Source of the DNA: Aphrocallistes beatrix
Taxonomy: Eukaryota; Porifera; Hexactinellida; Sceptrulophora; Aphrocallistidae
Assembly: GCA_963281255.1 (NCBI GenBank)
Contig: OY725488.1
Coordinates: 5,479,925 to 5,543,924 of the forward strand
Length of the DNA: 64,000 nt
Direction of reading: 5' to 3'
Position numbers and translations under genes: made by a program. Of this stretch, positions 31,683 to 42,500 are shown one piece after another (position 1 is the first letter of the stretch; every line of letters begins with the position of its first letter). The notes beneath the pieces are model-generated. The model was not told the DNA's origin, did not search any database, and saw nothing but the letters and a program-made list of their open reading frames with translations.

Positions 31683-32617
31683 CCCCCCCCCCTTGGATTC
31701 TAAGATAGCCCATAGACGTAATGCAAATTTTAGGGCTGAGCTCCCCCTAGAACTCCAAAATTGCCCATAGATTTCGAAAAGTTCGGCGACCCTGATAGAC
31801 TCTATTGAGTCCGCTGACTGTTTCCTAACTTATAAATATCGAGAATAATTCACTATAAAACTAATAATTATGTTATTGACGGATATAAACGTCGGGACCA
31901 CTTTCTAATAGAAATGGCAACAGAAACAAACTAGATGAATGCGCGACCTTTCCAACTTGTTGAAATATTTCCAAATTCTCCAAATTAACTTATTACATCA
32001 TTTGGCACAAAATTAAGGTACATCTAAACATTTTGTTGATTTATATTTGCACCTAAAACTTGTATTTTCTAGATATACGGTTACACAGCATTTTGTGATT
32101 TTCTTTTACTTATAAATCTAGAAAATATTCACACCGAAGGGTTCATATTCATACCAAGGATAGATAGTGACCTCATCTCAACCTATTTCAGTACCAATTC
32201 AGCTGGACGTTGGCTCATTTGTTTTTTGTAGTTAAAACCTTTGATGCCTCATTTCCAAATAAAATTAGTATCTCATGAGTAAGAAGAGATCAAATAAGCA
32301 TTTTGGTTAATAAAAATAATATGAAAGTCTCTACAATATCATGTAAACGTCATCATGATGACACTATGATGACATAACAAAACACCTAATTTCACTTATC
32401 ATTAATATTTAAAGTGCATATCTTACGAATGTTAAAAGATACAATAGAAGATCTTACCTGCCAACTGTTCAGGCGTCTAGGGATTTACTCCATCTGTCCA
32501 GGGATTGTTTTCTATTGGAGCAAATATATCTTGTACAAGTTCATTATACAGTACATCATTATTTATAACACATTAATTATTTTATTCTACAATTTGACCT
32601 GCAAGAATATGGTTAAT
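31683..32617. other. intergenic, nothing recognised
   Basis: AT-rich. A TCCAGGGATTG word near 32500 resembles the repeated word of the element at 34634. No gene was supported. Confidence 0.4.
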
Positions 32618-34625
32618 CATAGCCTACTATATATAAGGCCTAAGAGTAAATTAACCAGGGATGCGGTAGAAGATGGATGAAGAAATACATGAGCTGCCTT
32701 AAATCATTAACAAAGCACAATAAAGCTTAGGAATGTATTACCAGCAGATATAAATATGGTATCAAAGCACCCATATCCGTTGTTAAAATTTAGATTAGTT
32801 ATCAAATGATTGCGCAACAGGATATATTTGGGTCAAATATAGTGATTTTCAGAGGCCGTTTAAAGGCACTTCTAAGTGTTTTTATTGTAAGGTTTTTCGC
32901 ATAGAACTGAGAAGTGAATATGTTAATACGAAAAATTTGGAATTTTTTCATGGAATGTTCTTACATTCCAGTGTTGCTATGGAAACGTGTTTTGGTCAGT
33001 TGGGGCCTTATCTTGAAAACAGCGATAGCTAGACACTCAAATTAAATCCCATTTGATAGCAAATAGGCTACTTCCTATTTAGCTATAATACAATTTATGT
33101 GTCTAAATTCAATGGTTTACGAGATATTATACAAATTATCAAATGTGACCAATATGATAAATTGTCTAATAACTCGTAAATTATTGAATTAAGACATATA
33201 AATTGTATTATAGCTTAATAGGAAGTAGCGTATTTGCTATCAAATGGGATTTAATTTGAATGTCTAGCTATCGCTGTTTTCAAGATATAGCCCCAACTGA
33301 CCAAAACGCGTTTCCTTAGCAACACTGGAATGTAAGAACATTCCATGAAAAAATTCCAAATTTTTCGTATTAATATATTCACTTCTTAGTTCTGTTGCGT
33401 GGTATTCTGAGGCACCGTGGTATTTTGAGGCAACACCAACCTGTGATCATGATGCGATCATTTACATAGTTCTAATTTAGACAATGACTTTCCATTTGAG
33501 TAGTGATACTTGTATGTTTTCCCTGCTCTAAATAATGTATTGTGCTTCATGACCTGGAATGCTTATTAAATAATATGTTTATTCGTCTCATTATTCAGGA
33601 CATACAATACAAATAGAAAAAAATCTGTGAGTACTGTTGCGTGGTATTTTGAGATATATCGTAGTATTCTGAGATTTTGTTTCGCTTACTCAAATGGCCT
33701 TGTGGTTCAATCGGTTTAATCGTAACCTGATAACCACCGCCACCAAATTGCGGAACATGACACAATTTGATGGCACGCGACACAATTTACTATGGTAGAA
33801 CCCCATATGGACCATGAATGAAACATATACTTTATCCATGGTCCATATGGGGTTCTACCATAGTAAATTGTGTCGCGTGCCATCAAATTGTGTCATGTTC
33901 CGCAATTTGGTGGCGGTGGTTATCAGGTTACGATTAAACCGATTGAACCACAAGGCCATTTGAGTAAGCGAAACAAAATCTCAGAATACTACGATATATC
34001 TCAAAATACCACGCAACAGTACTCACAGATTTTTTTCTATTTGTATTGTATGTCCTGAATAATGAGACGAATAAACATATTATTTAATAAGCATTCCAGG
34101 TCATGAAGCACAATACACTATTTAGAGCAGGGAAAACATACAAGTATCACTACTCAAATGGAAAGTCATTGTCTAAATTAGAACTATGTAAATGATCGCA
34201 TCATGATCACAGGTTGGTGTTGCCTCAGAATACCACGGTACCTCAGAATACCACGCAAGTTGAATATCCATGGTTAATTTGACTAGTGCCTCAAAATACC
34301 ACGGTGCCTCAGAATACCACGCAACAGTTCTATGCGAAAAGCTTTATAATAAAAACACTTAGAAGTGCCCTTAAACGACCTCTGAAAATCACTAAATTTG
34401 GCCCAAATATATCCTGTTGCGCAATCATTTGATGACTAATCTAAATTTTAACAACGGATATGGGTGCTTTGACACCATATTTATATATGCTGGTAATACA
34501 TTCCTAAGCTCTATTGTGCTTTGTTAATGATTTAAGGCAGCTCATGTATTTCTTCAACCATCTTCTACTGCATCCCTAGTGCCAAATTCGCAAGTTACTC
34601 TGAGGCCTTATTATAGTAGGCTATG
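32618..34625. mobile_element. 2,008-bp palindrome with exact 7-bp duplication and nested insert
   Basis: Ends CATAGCCTACTATATATAAG and its inverse are flanked by GGTTAAT on both sides (32611-32617, 34626-34632). The arms share the family core (GGAATGTATTACCAGCAGAT, CACCCATATCCGTTG, GATTGCGCAACAGGATAT) with 27264-28322. The right arm is interrupted by the element at 33394-34325. Without that insert the palindrome would be about 1.07 kb, almost the same size as its relative. Confidence 0.85.
33394..34325. mobile_element. 932-bp near-perfect inverted-repeat element, 6-bp duplication
   Basis: Ends are GTTGCGTGGTATTCTGAGGC, and the word GGTATTYTGAGGCACCGT is repeated in both termini. It is inserted in the right arm of the palindrome at 32618. 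The left arm preserves the empty site (AGTTCTATGCG), and AGTTCT flanks the insert on both sides (33388-33393, 34326-34331). The two inner arms, about 390 bp each around a 20-nt loop (33817-33836), are identical over at least 33600-33816 and 33837-34053. Any protein read from one arm is therefore also read from the other. It has no known domain. Confidence 0.85.
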
Positions 34626-34633
34626 GGTTAATA

Positions 34634-34817
34634 TATTTTTACGTCCAGGCAATCCCTGGATGCACCTAAATATTCAGACTTTTCGTATTGTGTAGTTAAA
34701 TTCACTGAAAACTATTTATTTGGGACTATCATTTATGTCACAAGGATTTGATAATAATTACACAACTTAGTCTGGTGATCAGTGCATCCAGGGAGATTCC
34801 CTGGACGTCACTTTTAT
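34634..34817. mobile_element. small word-array foldback, word TCCAGGGA
   Basis: ACGTCCAGGCAATCCCTGGA on the left and the inverted ACGTCCAGGGAATCTCCCTG on the right give terminal inverted repeats of about 30 bp, each with the word twice. Single TCCAGGGAT words recur at about 32500 and 35645. No clear target duplication was found. Confidence 0.65.
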
Positions 34818-35099
34818 TTCATTTCAACAGTTCCTCATTTAGTACAGCGGGGATAGGCACGAAGTATGTGCAAATCGTGATTACTTTTACAAAACTTGAC
34901 ATGGAGGTAATTTAGGACATTTGAATTGATATAAAAACGGAAGCCACCCTGGACCTCATCCTTAATTCATAATTCTGGCACCATAATGGCCCACCTCTCT
35001 GTGCTGACAATTAGGAAAATTTCCATAGTGTACAACTTTCGCACAAAAAGTATTAACAAACTTTTTGTGATGATATTCTTCACCAGCATTAAATTTACG

Positions 35100-35490
35100 G
35101 CAATTTAATTTGTCATATGAACAGATTCAGATCACTTTTTTAAAGTTAAATGTATTAACATTCCTGTGTTGTCAAGAAATTTTTATTTTGTTTTCAGAAC
35201 ACGTATAATATACCCCTCAAAGATTCAGAGATTTTGTCCTGAGTATGAATATTCTGGTTAAGAGCTGATTATTACCATACATTTGAAACTTTAGGCAAAA
35301 ATTACCTTTTTTGTTGTTTTTTTTCTCTGAAATTGCAAATAATTTATTCTCAAGAGTAATAATCGATTTTTACCGAATATTCGTACTCAGAGTAAAAATT
35401 TGTTTCTTTGAAGGGTATGCACATTGGGAGTGTTCTGAAAACAAATTTAAGCAAAACAACGCAGGAATGTTTTCATTAACATTTTGACAG
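35100..35490. repeat. palindromic remnant of about 390 bp
   Basis: TATTAACATTCCTGTGTTGT on the left pairs with the inverted GTTAATGAAAACATTCCTGC on the right. GTTTTCAGAACAC, ACCCCTCAAAGA, GAGTATGAATATTC and TAAAAATT stretches also pair. The GCAGGAATGT word is shared with the 27264 palindrome, so it may be a decayed relative. Confidence 0.6.
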
Positions 35491-35699
35491 TTTATCCTTA
35501 GATCATTCAAAATGCAATTTACAAGCTAAATCCCTGAACTGAACGGTTAAATGAAGCATGAGTAACTCTAATACAAGGTTTTTCTGCGAACGAGCGGAGT
35601 GTGTTGACTAAATTTGTTCATATTTAAACAAACGAAATCACGTCCAGGGATATGAGCAAATTGGGTATACGCCCAGGGAATTGAATGTAATAAGTTTGC

Positions 35700-36010
35700 A
35701 TATATGAAATACCCTATTAGTTAAATAACAAGATATAATACAACTTTTTATGGTTGATAAGTTCAGTAAGAATGTTTCTACTTACGTCATCATGATGTAT
35801 CATGATTACTCAGCAAAAATATAAATCCACGTGTTATCGTAAAAGAATATCACAATTAATTAGTGGCGAAAAAAGCCCCCCCCCCAAACTGGGGAGGACT
35901 GTGTTTCCACATTCTTGAGCTGATGCCATTTAAATATTGCGTTACCTTCCCAGGTAATGTGAAAGCACACTTCCATTCCGTCTGTTGGGGGCTTTTTTCT
36001 AATATAATAT
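35700..36010. repeat. dispersed repeat, relative of 10500-10883
   Basis: ACATCATGATGTATCATGAT, CACGTGTTATCG and AGTGGCGAAAAAAGCCCCCC (about 35865) face an inverted GGGGGCTTTTTT (about 35990), giving a small inverted-repeat structure. The left part matches the reverse complement of 10820-10885. Confidence 0.6.
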
Positions 36011-36189
36011 GATGATACTGCACCTTTTTTTCCAATATTTATCTAAATTACTAGTTTCATCACTATTGCCCGACCAGTTATGGGAGTCATAACTTGCCGG
36101 TTCGTACGGGAAAGTGTAATAGGTCCGAAAAAATTTCAGATTACATAATTACCATAGTCCGCCGTTCATTGGATTTGGACATATGTATA

Positions 36190-36470
36190 TTGAAAAAATA
36201 TTTTAGCGCATGCGCTAAAATATTTTAATACCTCACATACCCACGTATATTGAGGATATAGCGTATGCGCTAAAATATTCTCAATACCTCGAATGGACCT
36301 GGTGACCATGGTTGGATCTCACAGAGGGCTAAGATGGTATAAAATATTTTCAGGGGGTGCTAGGTCCCTTGGGGGGATTCTGAACCTCAGGGAGTGAAGG
36401 AGGTCTAAAATATTTTCAGGAGGGGGTGGCTAGATTCAACCTGCTGGTGACGTGGACTGATAGACGTTTT
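36190..36470. repeat. TTAGCGCATGCGCTAA palindromes and TAAAATATTTTCAGG repeats
   Basis: Two copies of a GCGCATGCGCTAAAATATT-type palindrome (about 36207 and 36262) are joined by AATACCTC words. Then two direct copies of TAAAATATTTTCAGG..GGGG occur at about 36340 and 36405. They lie immediately upstream of the cap methyltransferase gene, so they may overlap its promoter. Confidence 0.6.
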
Positions 36471-36493
36471 TAGTTTTTCTATTATAGCTTCAT

Positions 36494-39376
36494 ATGAGCC
36501 AGAGAGGGAGAGGAGAGTACCCTGGTAATTACAGGGGTCGGGGCAGGCTCCCGTACAGACCAGGGATAGGCGCTGGCTACAGAGGACAAGGTCCTAGGAA
36601 CCTCAAGCGCGATAGGGATTTCGAGAAGAGAGTGTTCAGTGAAGAGGTACAACAAGAGGTAGAGCGCCTACTCAACAAAACATTCTCATTTCCCCCCAAT
36701 CCCAAGGACAACCGTACCTTCCTCTTGCCGCCCGCCGAATTCTTCTTCGCGGAACCGCACTTCCAGGTGGAGGAGCTGACGCCTCTCAAGCAGGACCTGA
36801 ACACCGTCAAAGACCGCCTCAACGACAAAGATCCGGAACTCTGGCACGACCATACTCGCCGCACCAACAAGGCCGGCCTCATTGTCAAAAACATCCGGCG
36901 ACAGCACCACGCGGAGATGTGCACTCAGGCCTGGGCCAAGTTCCACGAGATATTGTGCATGTACCCCAGCATGTGCGAGGCGGAGAGCGAGGCTCCCTTT
37001 TACTCCTTGCACCTGTGCGAAGCGCCCGGCGGCTTCATTGGCAGTTTGAACCACTTTCTCAAGTCTCGCAACCCGCAGAAGGCGTGGAAATGGCGCGGCC
37101 TCACGCTGAATCCGTACAACGAGTCGAACGACCTCGGAGAGATGGTGGATGACGACAGGTTCATCCTGGAGACGCTGGACAAGTGGAGCTTCGGGATGGA
37201 CAACACGGGCAACGTGATGCTCTGGAAGAACATCCTGAGCTTAGAGACGCAGGTGCGCGAGGAGACGGAGAGAGTGGACCTGGTGACAGCTGACGGGAGC
37301 AGGGACTGCCAGGACAACCCGAACGAGCAGGAGCGGCGCGTCTCGCAGCTGCACTACTGCGAGGGCGTGGCCGCGCTGAGGCTGCTGTCGGAGGGCGGGA
37401 GCTTCGTGCTGAAGCTGTTCACTCTGTTCGAGAGCCAGACCCTCTGTCTGCTCTACCTCCTGCTCTGCTCCTTCGAGCAGCTCCACCTATTCAAGCCCGC
37501 CACCTCCAAGGCGGGGAACTCAGAGGTATACCTGGTCTGTCTCAGATTCCACGGAGCGGACTCGCTGTCGGATTGGCACCGTCAGAAGCTGGAGTCTGCC
37601 TTCACCTCCCAGGACCACGAGAAGTCTCTGTTTCCTCTCTTGTCTCTCCCGCCCGCGTTCCTCGCCGCCGCGAGTCAGGCTGCGGCGCGGTTCAGCGGAT
37701 TCCAGAGGGAGCAGATCGAGTCCAATCTGCGGCTGTTCTCAGTCTTCACGAAGCCGCAGCAGCAGTTCCTGTCAGACGTGCAGCAGTTCGCTGTGGAGCA
37801 CTTCGATTCCAGATGCTGCATGAGGCAGCTGGCAGACCCGCTGCATATTCTCCCTGACACGTTCCTGGACGGAATCAAGCTGAGTGTGACTGCGCTCTTG
37901 CGTCCAGACGCTAAGAGCTCCCGCCAGAAGAACCAGGACAGTCTGAATGAGCGCAGGAAACAGAAAGAGATGAGCTGGCACCAGGTTAACGAGATCCCCA
38001 CCTCGTCTGAGGAGATGGGCCCCGCCAGTAAGAGAGCGCGAGTGGAGGAGAATGCGGAGTACTCAGAGGTGTCGAAGAGTCTACTCAGGTCGATGGGGCA
38101 CCAGGAGGGAGAGGGGCTGGGACCCAGCGGAGAGGGGAGAGCTGAGCCTGTCATTCCCCTCGGCATACAGCACGGGATGGGGTTAGGCTTTGATCGAGCT
38201 TCTCTCCAGCCAGAGGAGACAGAGGAGGACATCACCTGGCTGAAGCTGGGAGACTCCAAGTCTGAAATGCGTTGCTTGTTCGGAGACGCGCTCAGCTCGG
38301 TTCTCAATTCGCGTTTCTGCTTTCGCGACACTCTACAGGAGGTGTCAGAAGCTCGCGCATCTGCTAAGGTCCTTCTCTTCACTAACCGCGAACAGCTGAT
38401 TCAGAGAGCCGCTAGGGAGTTCCCTTTCTACGCCGTTCACCTTCTCTCACCTCGGCACACTTTGCCTGTGGAGGGACTCGCACTCGCTGGGATAGACGCC
38501 ATTCTCAAGTTCTCCTCCAAACTGCTTCAGAGTAACGAGAAGGACAAACCCATTCGATTCCTCGACCTGAGTCACGACCCCAGTGGCTACTCGCAGTACC
38601 TCACCTGGAGGCTTCCCTCAGCTCAGGGGTACGGCATCCGGCGCACGGAGATGTCAGGGGCTACTACCTCTAGCGGCGGCGAGACATCCCGCAGAGTGAG
38701 TCTGTTGCTCGACCAGCCAGTCGATCTCCTGCTCGATGAGGATCTGGAGCAGACGTACAAGGAGTGCCTCTCCCGCTCACAGGTGGATCTGGTGCTAGGG
38801 GACTGCGCCTGTGAGCCCGGCAGCCTTATGGTGTACCTGCGCGGGCAAGAGGAGAGACGTGCACGTCAGTACTTCCTCGTGCAAATAATCATAGCGCTGC
38901 ACTGCCTCAAGAAGGGCGGAGTCTTCATCTGCCGAATCTACGAAGTTATGACCCGCGCCACTGCCGGCTTCATCTACTTCCTACACACTCTCTTCTCCGA
39001 CATTTGTGTCCTAAAGCCCGCCTTCTCAGAACCCGCCAGCTCCGAACGTTATCTTTTCTGCCGCGGTCTCCAGGATGTGAACAAGTGTAAACTCTTCATG
39101 TTGCAGGAGTTGAACAAGGACATCAATAAAACGAAAGAGACAGACCCTAGCCAGGACGTGCTAGAGATATACCCCGTGCACAGGCTGTTTCAGAAGGAAT
39201 TCTTCCAGTTCATTACTCTCTCCAATGAGAGGCTCACCAAGGATCGGATAGAGACCATCAAACGATTGGAGCGGCTGTTCTATTCAGAGGAGACTTGGGA
39301 GCCCATCCCTCCTTCGGAGCTTAGTGCTGGTTGTAAAGCAGCATTAGACAAGATTGATGTCCCTTTATTGTTATGA
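36494..39376 (+). CDS. CMTR2: two-unit mRNA cap 2'-O-methyltransferase (CMTR2-like + G-patch + CMTR1-like)
   Basis: 960 residues in one exon. The N-terminus is RG-rich. Residues 85-350 match CMTR2: LNDKDPELWHDHTRRTNKAG, EMCTQAWAKFHEIL, SLHLCEAPGGF, VTADGS, GGSFVLKLFT, and KPATSKAGNSEVYLVC. The Lys-Asp-Lys triad is K149, D267, K307; its spacing (118 and 40) equals that of human CMTR2 as I recall it (K117, D235, K275). Cap-2 methylation of the second transcribed nucleotide is therefore likely. A linker with KKRARVEEN-like basic residues leads to a G-patch (527-566: SLLRSMGHQEGEGLG, HGMGLGF). A second Rossmann unit (580-930) resembles CMTR1 more than the usual CMTR2 tail: FLDLSHDPSGYSQYLTWR, GGVFICRIYE, EPASSERYLFCRGL, and EIYPVHRLF. 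In it the SAM loop is poor and the second catalytic Lys is Arg814, so it is probably inactive. Confidence 0.88.
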   Translation: MSQRGRGEYPGNYRGRGRLPYRPGIGAGYRGQGPRNLKRDRDFEKRVFSEEVQQEVERLLNKTFSFPPNPKDNRTFLLPPAEFFFAEPHFQVEELTPLKQDLNTVKDRLNDKDPELWHDHTRRTNKAGLIVKNIRRQHHAEMCTQAWAKFHEILCMYPSMCEAESEAPFYSLHLCEAPGGFIGSLNHFLKSRNPQKAWKWRGLTLNPYNESNDLGEMVDDDRFILETLDKWSFGMDNTGNVMLWKNILSLETQVREETERVDLVTADGSRDCQDNPNEQERRVSQLHYCEGVAALRLLSEGGSFVLKLFTLFESQTLCLLYLLLCSFEQLHLFKPATSKAGNSEVYLVCLRFHGADSLSDWHRQKLESAFTSQDHEKSLFPLLSLPPAFLAAASQAAARFSGFQREQIESNLRLFSVFTKPQQQFLSDVQQFAVEHFDSRCCMRQLADPLHILPDTFLDGIKLSVTALLRPDAKSSRQKNQDSLNERRKQKEMSWHQVNEIPTSSEEMGPASKRARVEENAEYSEVSKSLLRSMGHQEGEGLGPSGEGRAEPVIPLGIQHGMGLGFDRASLQPEETEEDITWLKLGDSKSEMRCLFGDALSSVLNSRFCFRDTLQEVSEARASAKVLLFTNREQLIQRAAREFPFYAVHLLSPRHTLPVEGLALAGIDAILKFSSKLLQSNEKDKPIRFLDLSHDPSGYSQYLTWRLPSAQGYGIRRTEMSGATTSSGGETSRRVSLLLDQPVDLLLDEDLEQTYKECLSRSQVDLVLGDCACEPGSLMVYLRGQEERRARQYFLVQIIIALHCLKKGGVFICRIYEVMTRATAGFIYFLHTLFSDICVLKPAFSEPASSERYLFCRGLQDVNKCKLFMLQELNKDINKTKETDPSQDVLEIYPVHRLFQKEFFQFITLSNERLTKDRIETIKRLERLFYSEETWEPIPPSELSAGCKAALDKIDVPLLL

Positions 39377-39584
39377 ATTTTTCTATAACACTTCTGTTTT
39401 GAGCATAATTTTATTACAGCTAGAGCTAGAATAGATCTCCACTTACCTACGTCCTCTTAGCAGTTGAAATCTTAACACATGATCTCATCGATTAACTTAT
39501 CAGTTGCGAGAATAACTATTCGCTATCTGGAACCACTAGTACAAACTCCTATTCATTAGAGGCTCATCGATCATTCAATGTGAC

Positions 39585-40718
39585 ATGGGGGGTGTCAGGC
39601 CAGCACTGGTCCTGGGGACCAATTTTGGCTGCCAAAACTGGTCCCCCTAGCTAAATTTGGCCCCCCACCGGACAGTTTTGGCTGCTAAATTAGTCCAGAG
39701 GACCAGTTTGGCAGCCAATCTGATCCGTATGTCGTATTTTTATCGATAAATTAAGTTGGTGGGATAAATAGTTATTTCGAGCATAGAAATTTAAGTAAAT
39801 CTAGGACCCATCCAATGCCATAGCTGGCCATTGACTTGAGAGGCGGGTTGTGGGCCATTCAAAGTTGAGTACCCTGATCTAATAGTTACAGATAACTACT
39901 AACTGACTAACATATAACCAATGTATGCAAAAACTACTGTATTAGATTTGTTCGTTGTAATTGTGAGATCAAAACGTGGATTATGAATGATGGGTGCTCA
40001 TCGCATTGTCGCATCCCAGTTTTGAATGAGACTATTCTTGTGTTTGTTCTACAGTGAAAATGTCGTAGTGCCAGAGGTTCCCCATTAATTATGTCCTTTG
40101 GACCTGTTACCCCGTGGTGAGATGTCCCCCGAACCTATGGCACTAGGATAATGAATCCGTGAGACATCTGACCCTAGGGTAACGAATCCGGTGGGGACCG
40201 CCGGAACACCCACATAGGTATAAAATTTGTTTATTTTACAATTGATGGATAACAAGTTTTATAGTCATACTTACGTTTGTCATATGTGCTCTAGTTTTAG
40301 TAAATAACCGATAGCCTGGTAAATTTGAATGTTTCAGAGTGATGGAATGCCGACAGAATTCGAATATTTCGGTGATCTCTTTTCACCTAAAGTATGACTG
40401 AGAAGCAGTGAGTTGAACATCTAATTTATGTTTAGAATCTATCAACACAATGAATTATTGTTAGGCATGACATCATAATAATAAGGTTCCTACCGATCTA
40501 ACTATAACTTATATAAGTATGGCGTGAGGAACTACAGTTATAGAGACCTCCTAGAGTGATAGTCACGTTATCACACCATTTGAAGGGAGGCTTGCATTAG
40601 TGTAGGGGATTAAATGGCACAAAAAATTGCCCCGGACCAATTTTGGCTGGTCACTTTTGGCCGGCTAAAATTGGTCCCCCCGGAAAAAAATTTCGTGACA
40701 GGGGACGCTGCATTTGTC
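39585..40718. mobile_element. word-array foldback, word GGACCAATTTTGGC
   Basis: The left end (39585-39720) has GGGGACCAATTTTGGCTGCC and several inverted or variant copies (AACTGGTCCCC, GGACAGTTTTGGC, GGACCAGTTTGGC). The right end (40633-40695) has CGGACCAATTTTGGCTGG and CTAAAATTGGTCCCCC, followed by TTTCGTGACAGGGG. CCTGTCACGAAA-type terminal sequence links it to the element at 55219-55485. The centre (40050-40205) carries its own repeated words (TAGTGCCA, GACATCT, GTAACGAATCCGG). Exact ends are uncertain. The last 20 bp equal the left end of the element at 14425. Confidence 0.6.
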
Positions 40719-40887
40719 CGGCAACTTATAATTGGAGGGAGAGCGAATTTTGGTAATGTTCTCAAACAAATTCTTTAAAATATTCCGACTGAAACGTTAT
40801 TTTCTGAATTTTGCGATTATTTAGGAGCAAATTGAATGGTTCTAGCATCCTTACTATAAAAAATTAATGTTGAATGTATGTGTATAT

Positions 40888-41671
40888 CATGGCCTACTTA
40901 ATACACGGCCGTGTGTGTGTCACCGAGAAGGCATGAAAAATAGAAGACCAGTTTTAAAACAGTTCAAAGTTTAATTAGACTGATAAATCAAAAACCGTAT
41001 ACGATAGACCTTGGAAATGTATTATTACCATATACAAACATGAAACATCATATCAGGGTATGCAATTCAGCTGTCAAAAAATTGATATGTCATCATGTGA
41101 TTGTGCAATAGGCTTTTTAGAACGAAAAATGCTGCTCATTTTAATTAAACATCGTTATCTGCATTTCAAATGATTGATTTTTTGATAGGACACCAATACA
41201 GTATATGTCTTATATAGGAAAGTAATAACCTGCAAATTGAAAGGTATCATTTCTTAGTGTCTACGAGCTATACTTTTTGAGTTATGGCTTAAACATTCAA
41301 TTTTTTGTTTCAAAACTGAGGAATGCAAGGGCATTCCAATTAAGATTTTCAGATTTTGGGATTTAGGCCTTTCTATTGTTGCCCTAACAAAAAATCAAGC
41401 ATTAGAAATGCAGACAATGATGAAATGAGCTAGAACAACGGCATTTTTCGTTATAAAAAGAGCCTATTGCACAATCACATGATGACATATCAATTTTTTT
41501 AAAAGCTGAATTGCATACCTGGTATGATGTTTGTATATTATAGGTTATAAGGTCTATTGTATGTGATTTTTTATTTATCGGCCTAACTACACTTCGAACT
41601 GTGTTAAAGCTGGCCTTCTATTTTTCATGCCTTCTCGGTGACATGCACGGCCGTGTATTAAGTAGGCCATG
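40888..41671. mobile_element. 784-bp palindrome, end CATGGCCTACTTAATACACG
   Basis: The two arms pair from CATGGCCTACTTAATACACG inward (GTCACCGAGAAGGCATGAAA; TGTATTATTACCATATACAA; ATGTCATCATGTGATTGTGC; TTTTTTGTTTC region at the centre). The end CATGGCCTACT and the core ATGTATTAT..CATATACAAACAT are variants of the family at 27264 and 32618. The flanks do not show a clean 7-bp duplication. It has no coding capacity. Confidence 0.8.
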
Positions 41672-42500
41672 TCTGATATTACACCTTACAATACTATACT
41701 TCAATTTCTTAGGAATTTTCATTTAAACAATCGCGCTTCCCGCACTTGCATAGTGCGGCTGGGTCTATTGTAAACAAAATAAATAATTATCAATATAAAA
41801 TCGAAAAATGCGATATTTGGAATTTGCACCCTTAGTGTAAACAACAATAGTTGAAAGCTCATTTCTAGCTCATTTCTGCTGTTTATTCACTTTATGATCT
41901 ATTGTAAACAAAAATAAACAAATAATATGTATCAAATATATTCAAAAGTATGGCATTCGGATTCTACACCCCTAAAAACCCCAAAGCAACCGTTGAAAGC
42001 TAGTCTCTAGCATATTTTTCAAAATTCGTCGAAAGGTGTCAAGATATGTATTTAAAGGTGTCAAAATATACACCACCCTTTTTGTTGCTATACGCTATGA
42101 TACAATTTAGGAGTTATTGCTTTGAAGTATTGACAACAACGACAGTATATTATGGTGTCGTACATGATTTCGATTGTGAGGAGTGAAATAGTATATATTG
42201 TATAGAAAAGGTGTTAAACCTTGTTTTTTTGCAAGGTGTGAAAATAGATATTCAAACTTAATCGTAGACTATCATTTGACAACTATATTTTCATATCTTT
42301 ACGACTTGCTAGTTTTTCAATCAATTCGGACAAACAAACAAACAAACAAACAAACGAATCCTAGCGTTTTAATATCGAAGTGGCTATTCACACCGACAGG
42401 TCGATGGCAATAAGAGCCACAGATTGGCTATTGAAACCGACCGGTCAGGGCTACAGATTGTCAAACTGGACATACAGCAAAGTATAATAGCATTCCAATA
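41672..42500. other. intergenic with simple repeats
   Basis: Contains the 28-bp dispersed repeat (41992-42019), a pair of CTATTGTAAACAAAA words (41765, 41891) and a (CAAA)n run near 42330-42352. No gene was supported. Confidence 0.45.

Noticed and set aside
33595..34058. Identical 62-codon frames on both strands
   Set aside because: They are a consequence of the perfect inverted repeat at 33394-34325. No family resemblance and no second gene.
36577..38382. Several long frames on the minus strand and in other frames within the cap methyltransferase gene
   Set aside because: Shadow frames caused by high GC content. The 960-residue frame has clear homology throughout.
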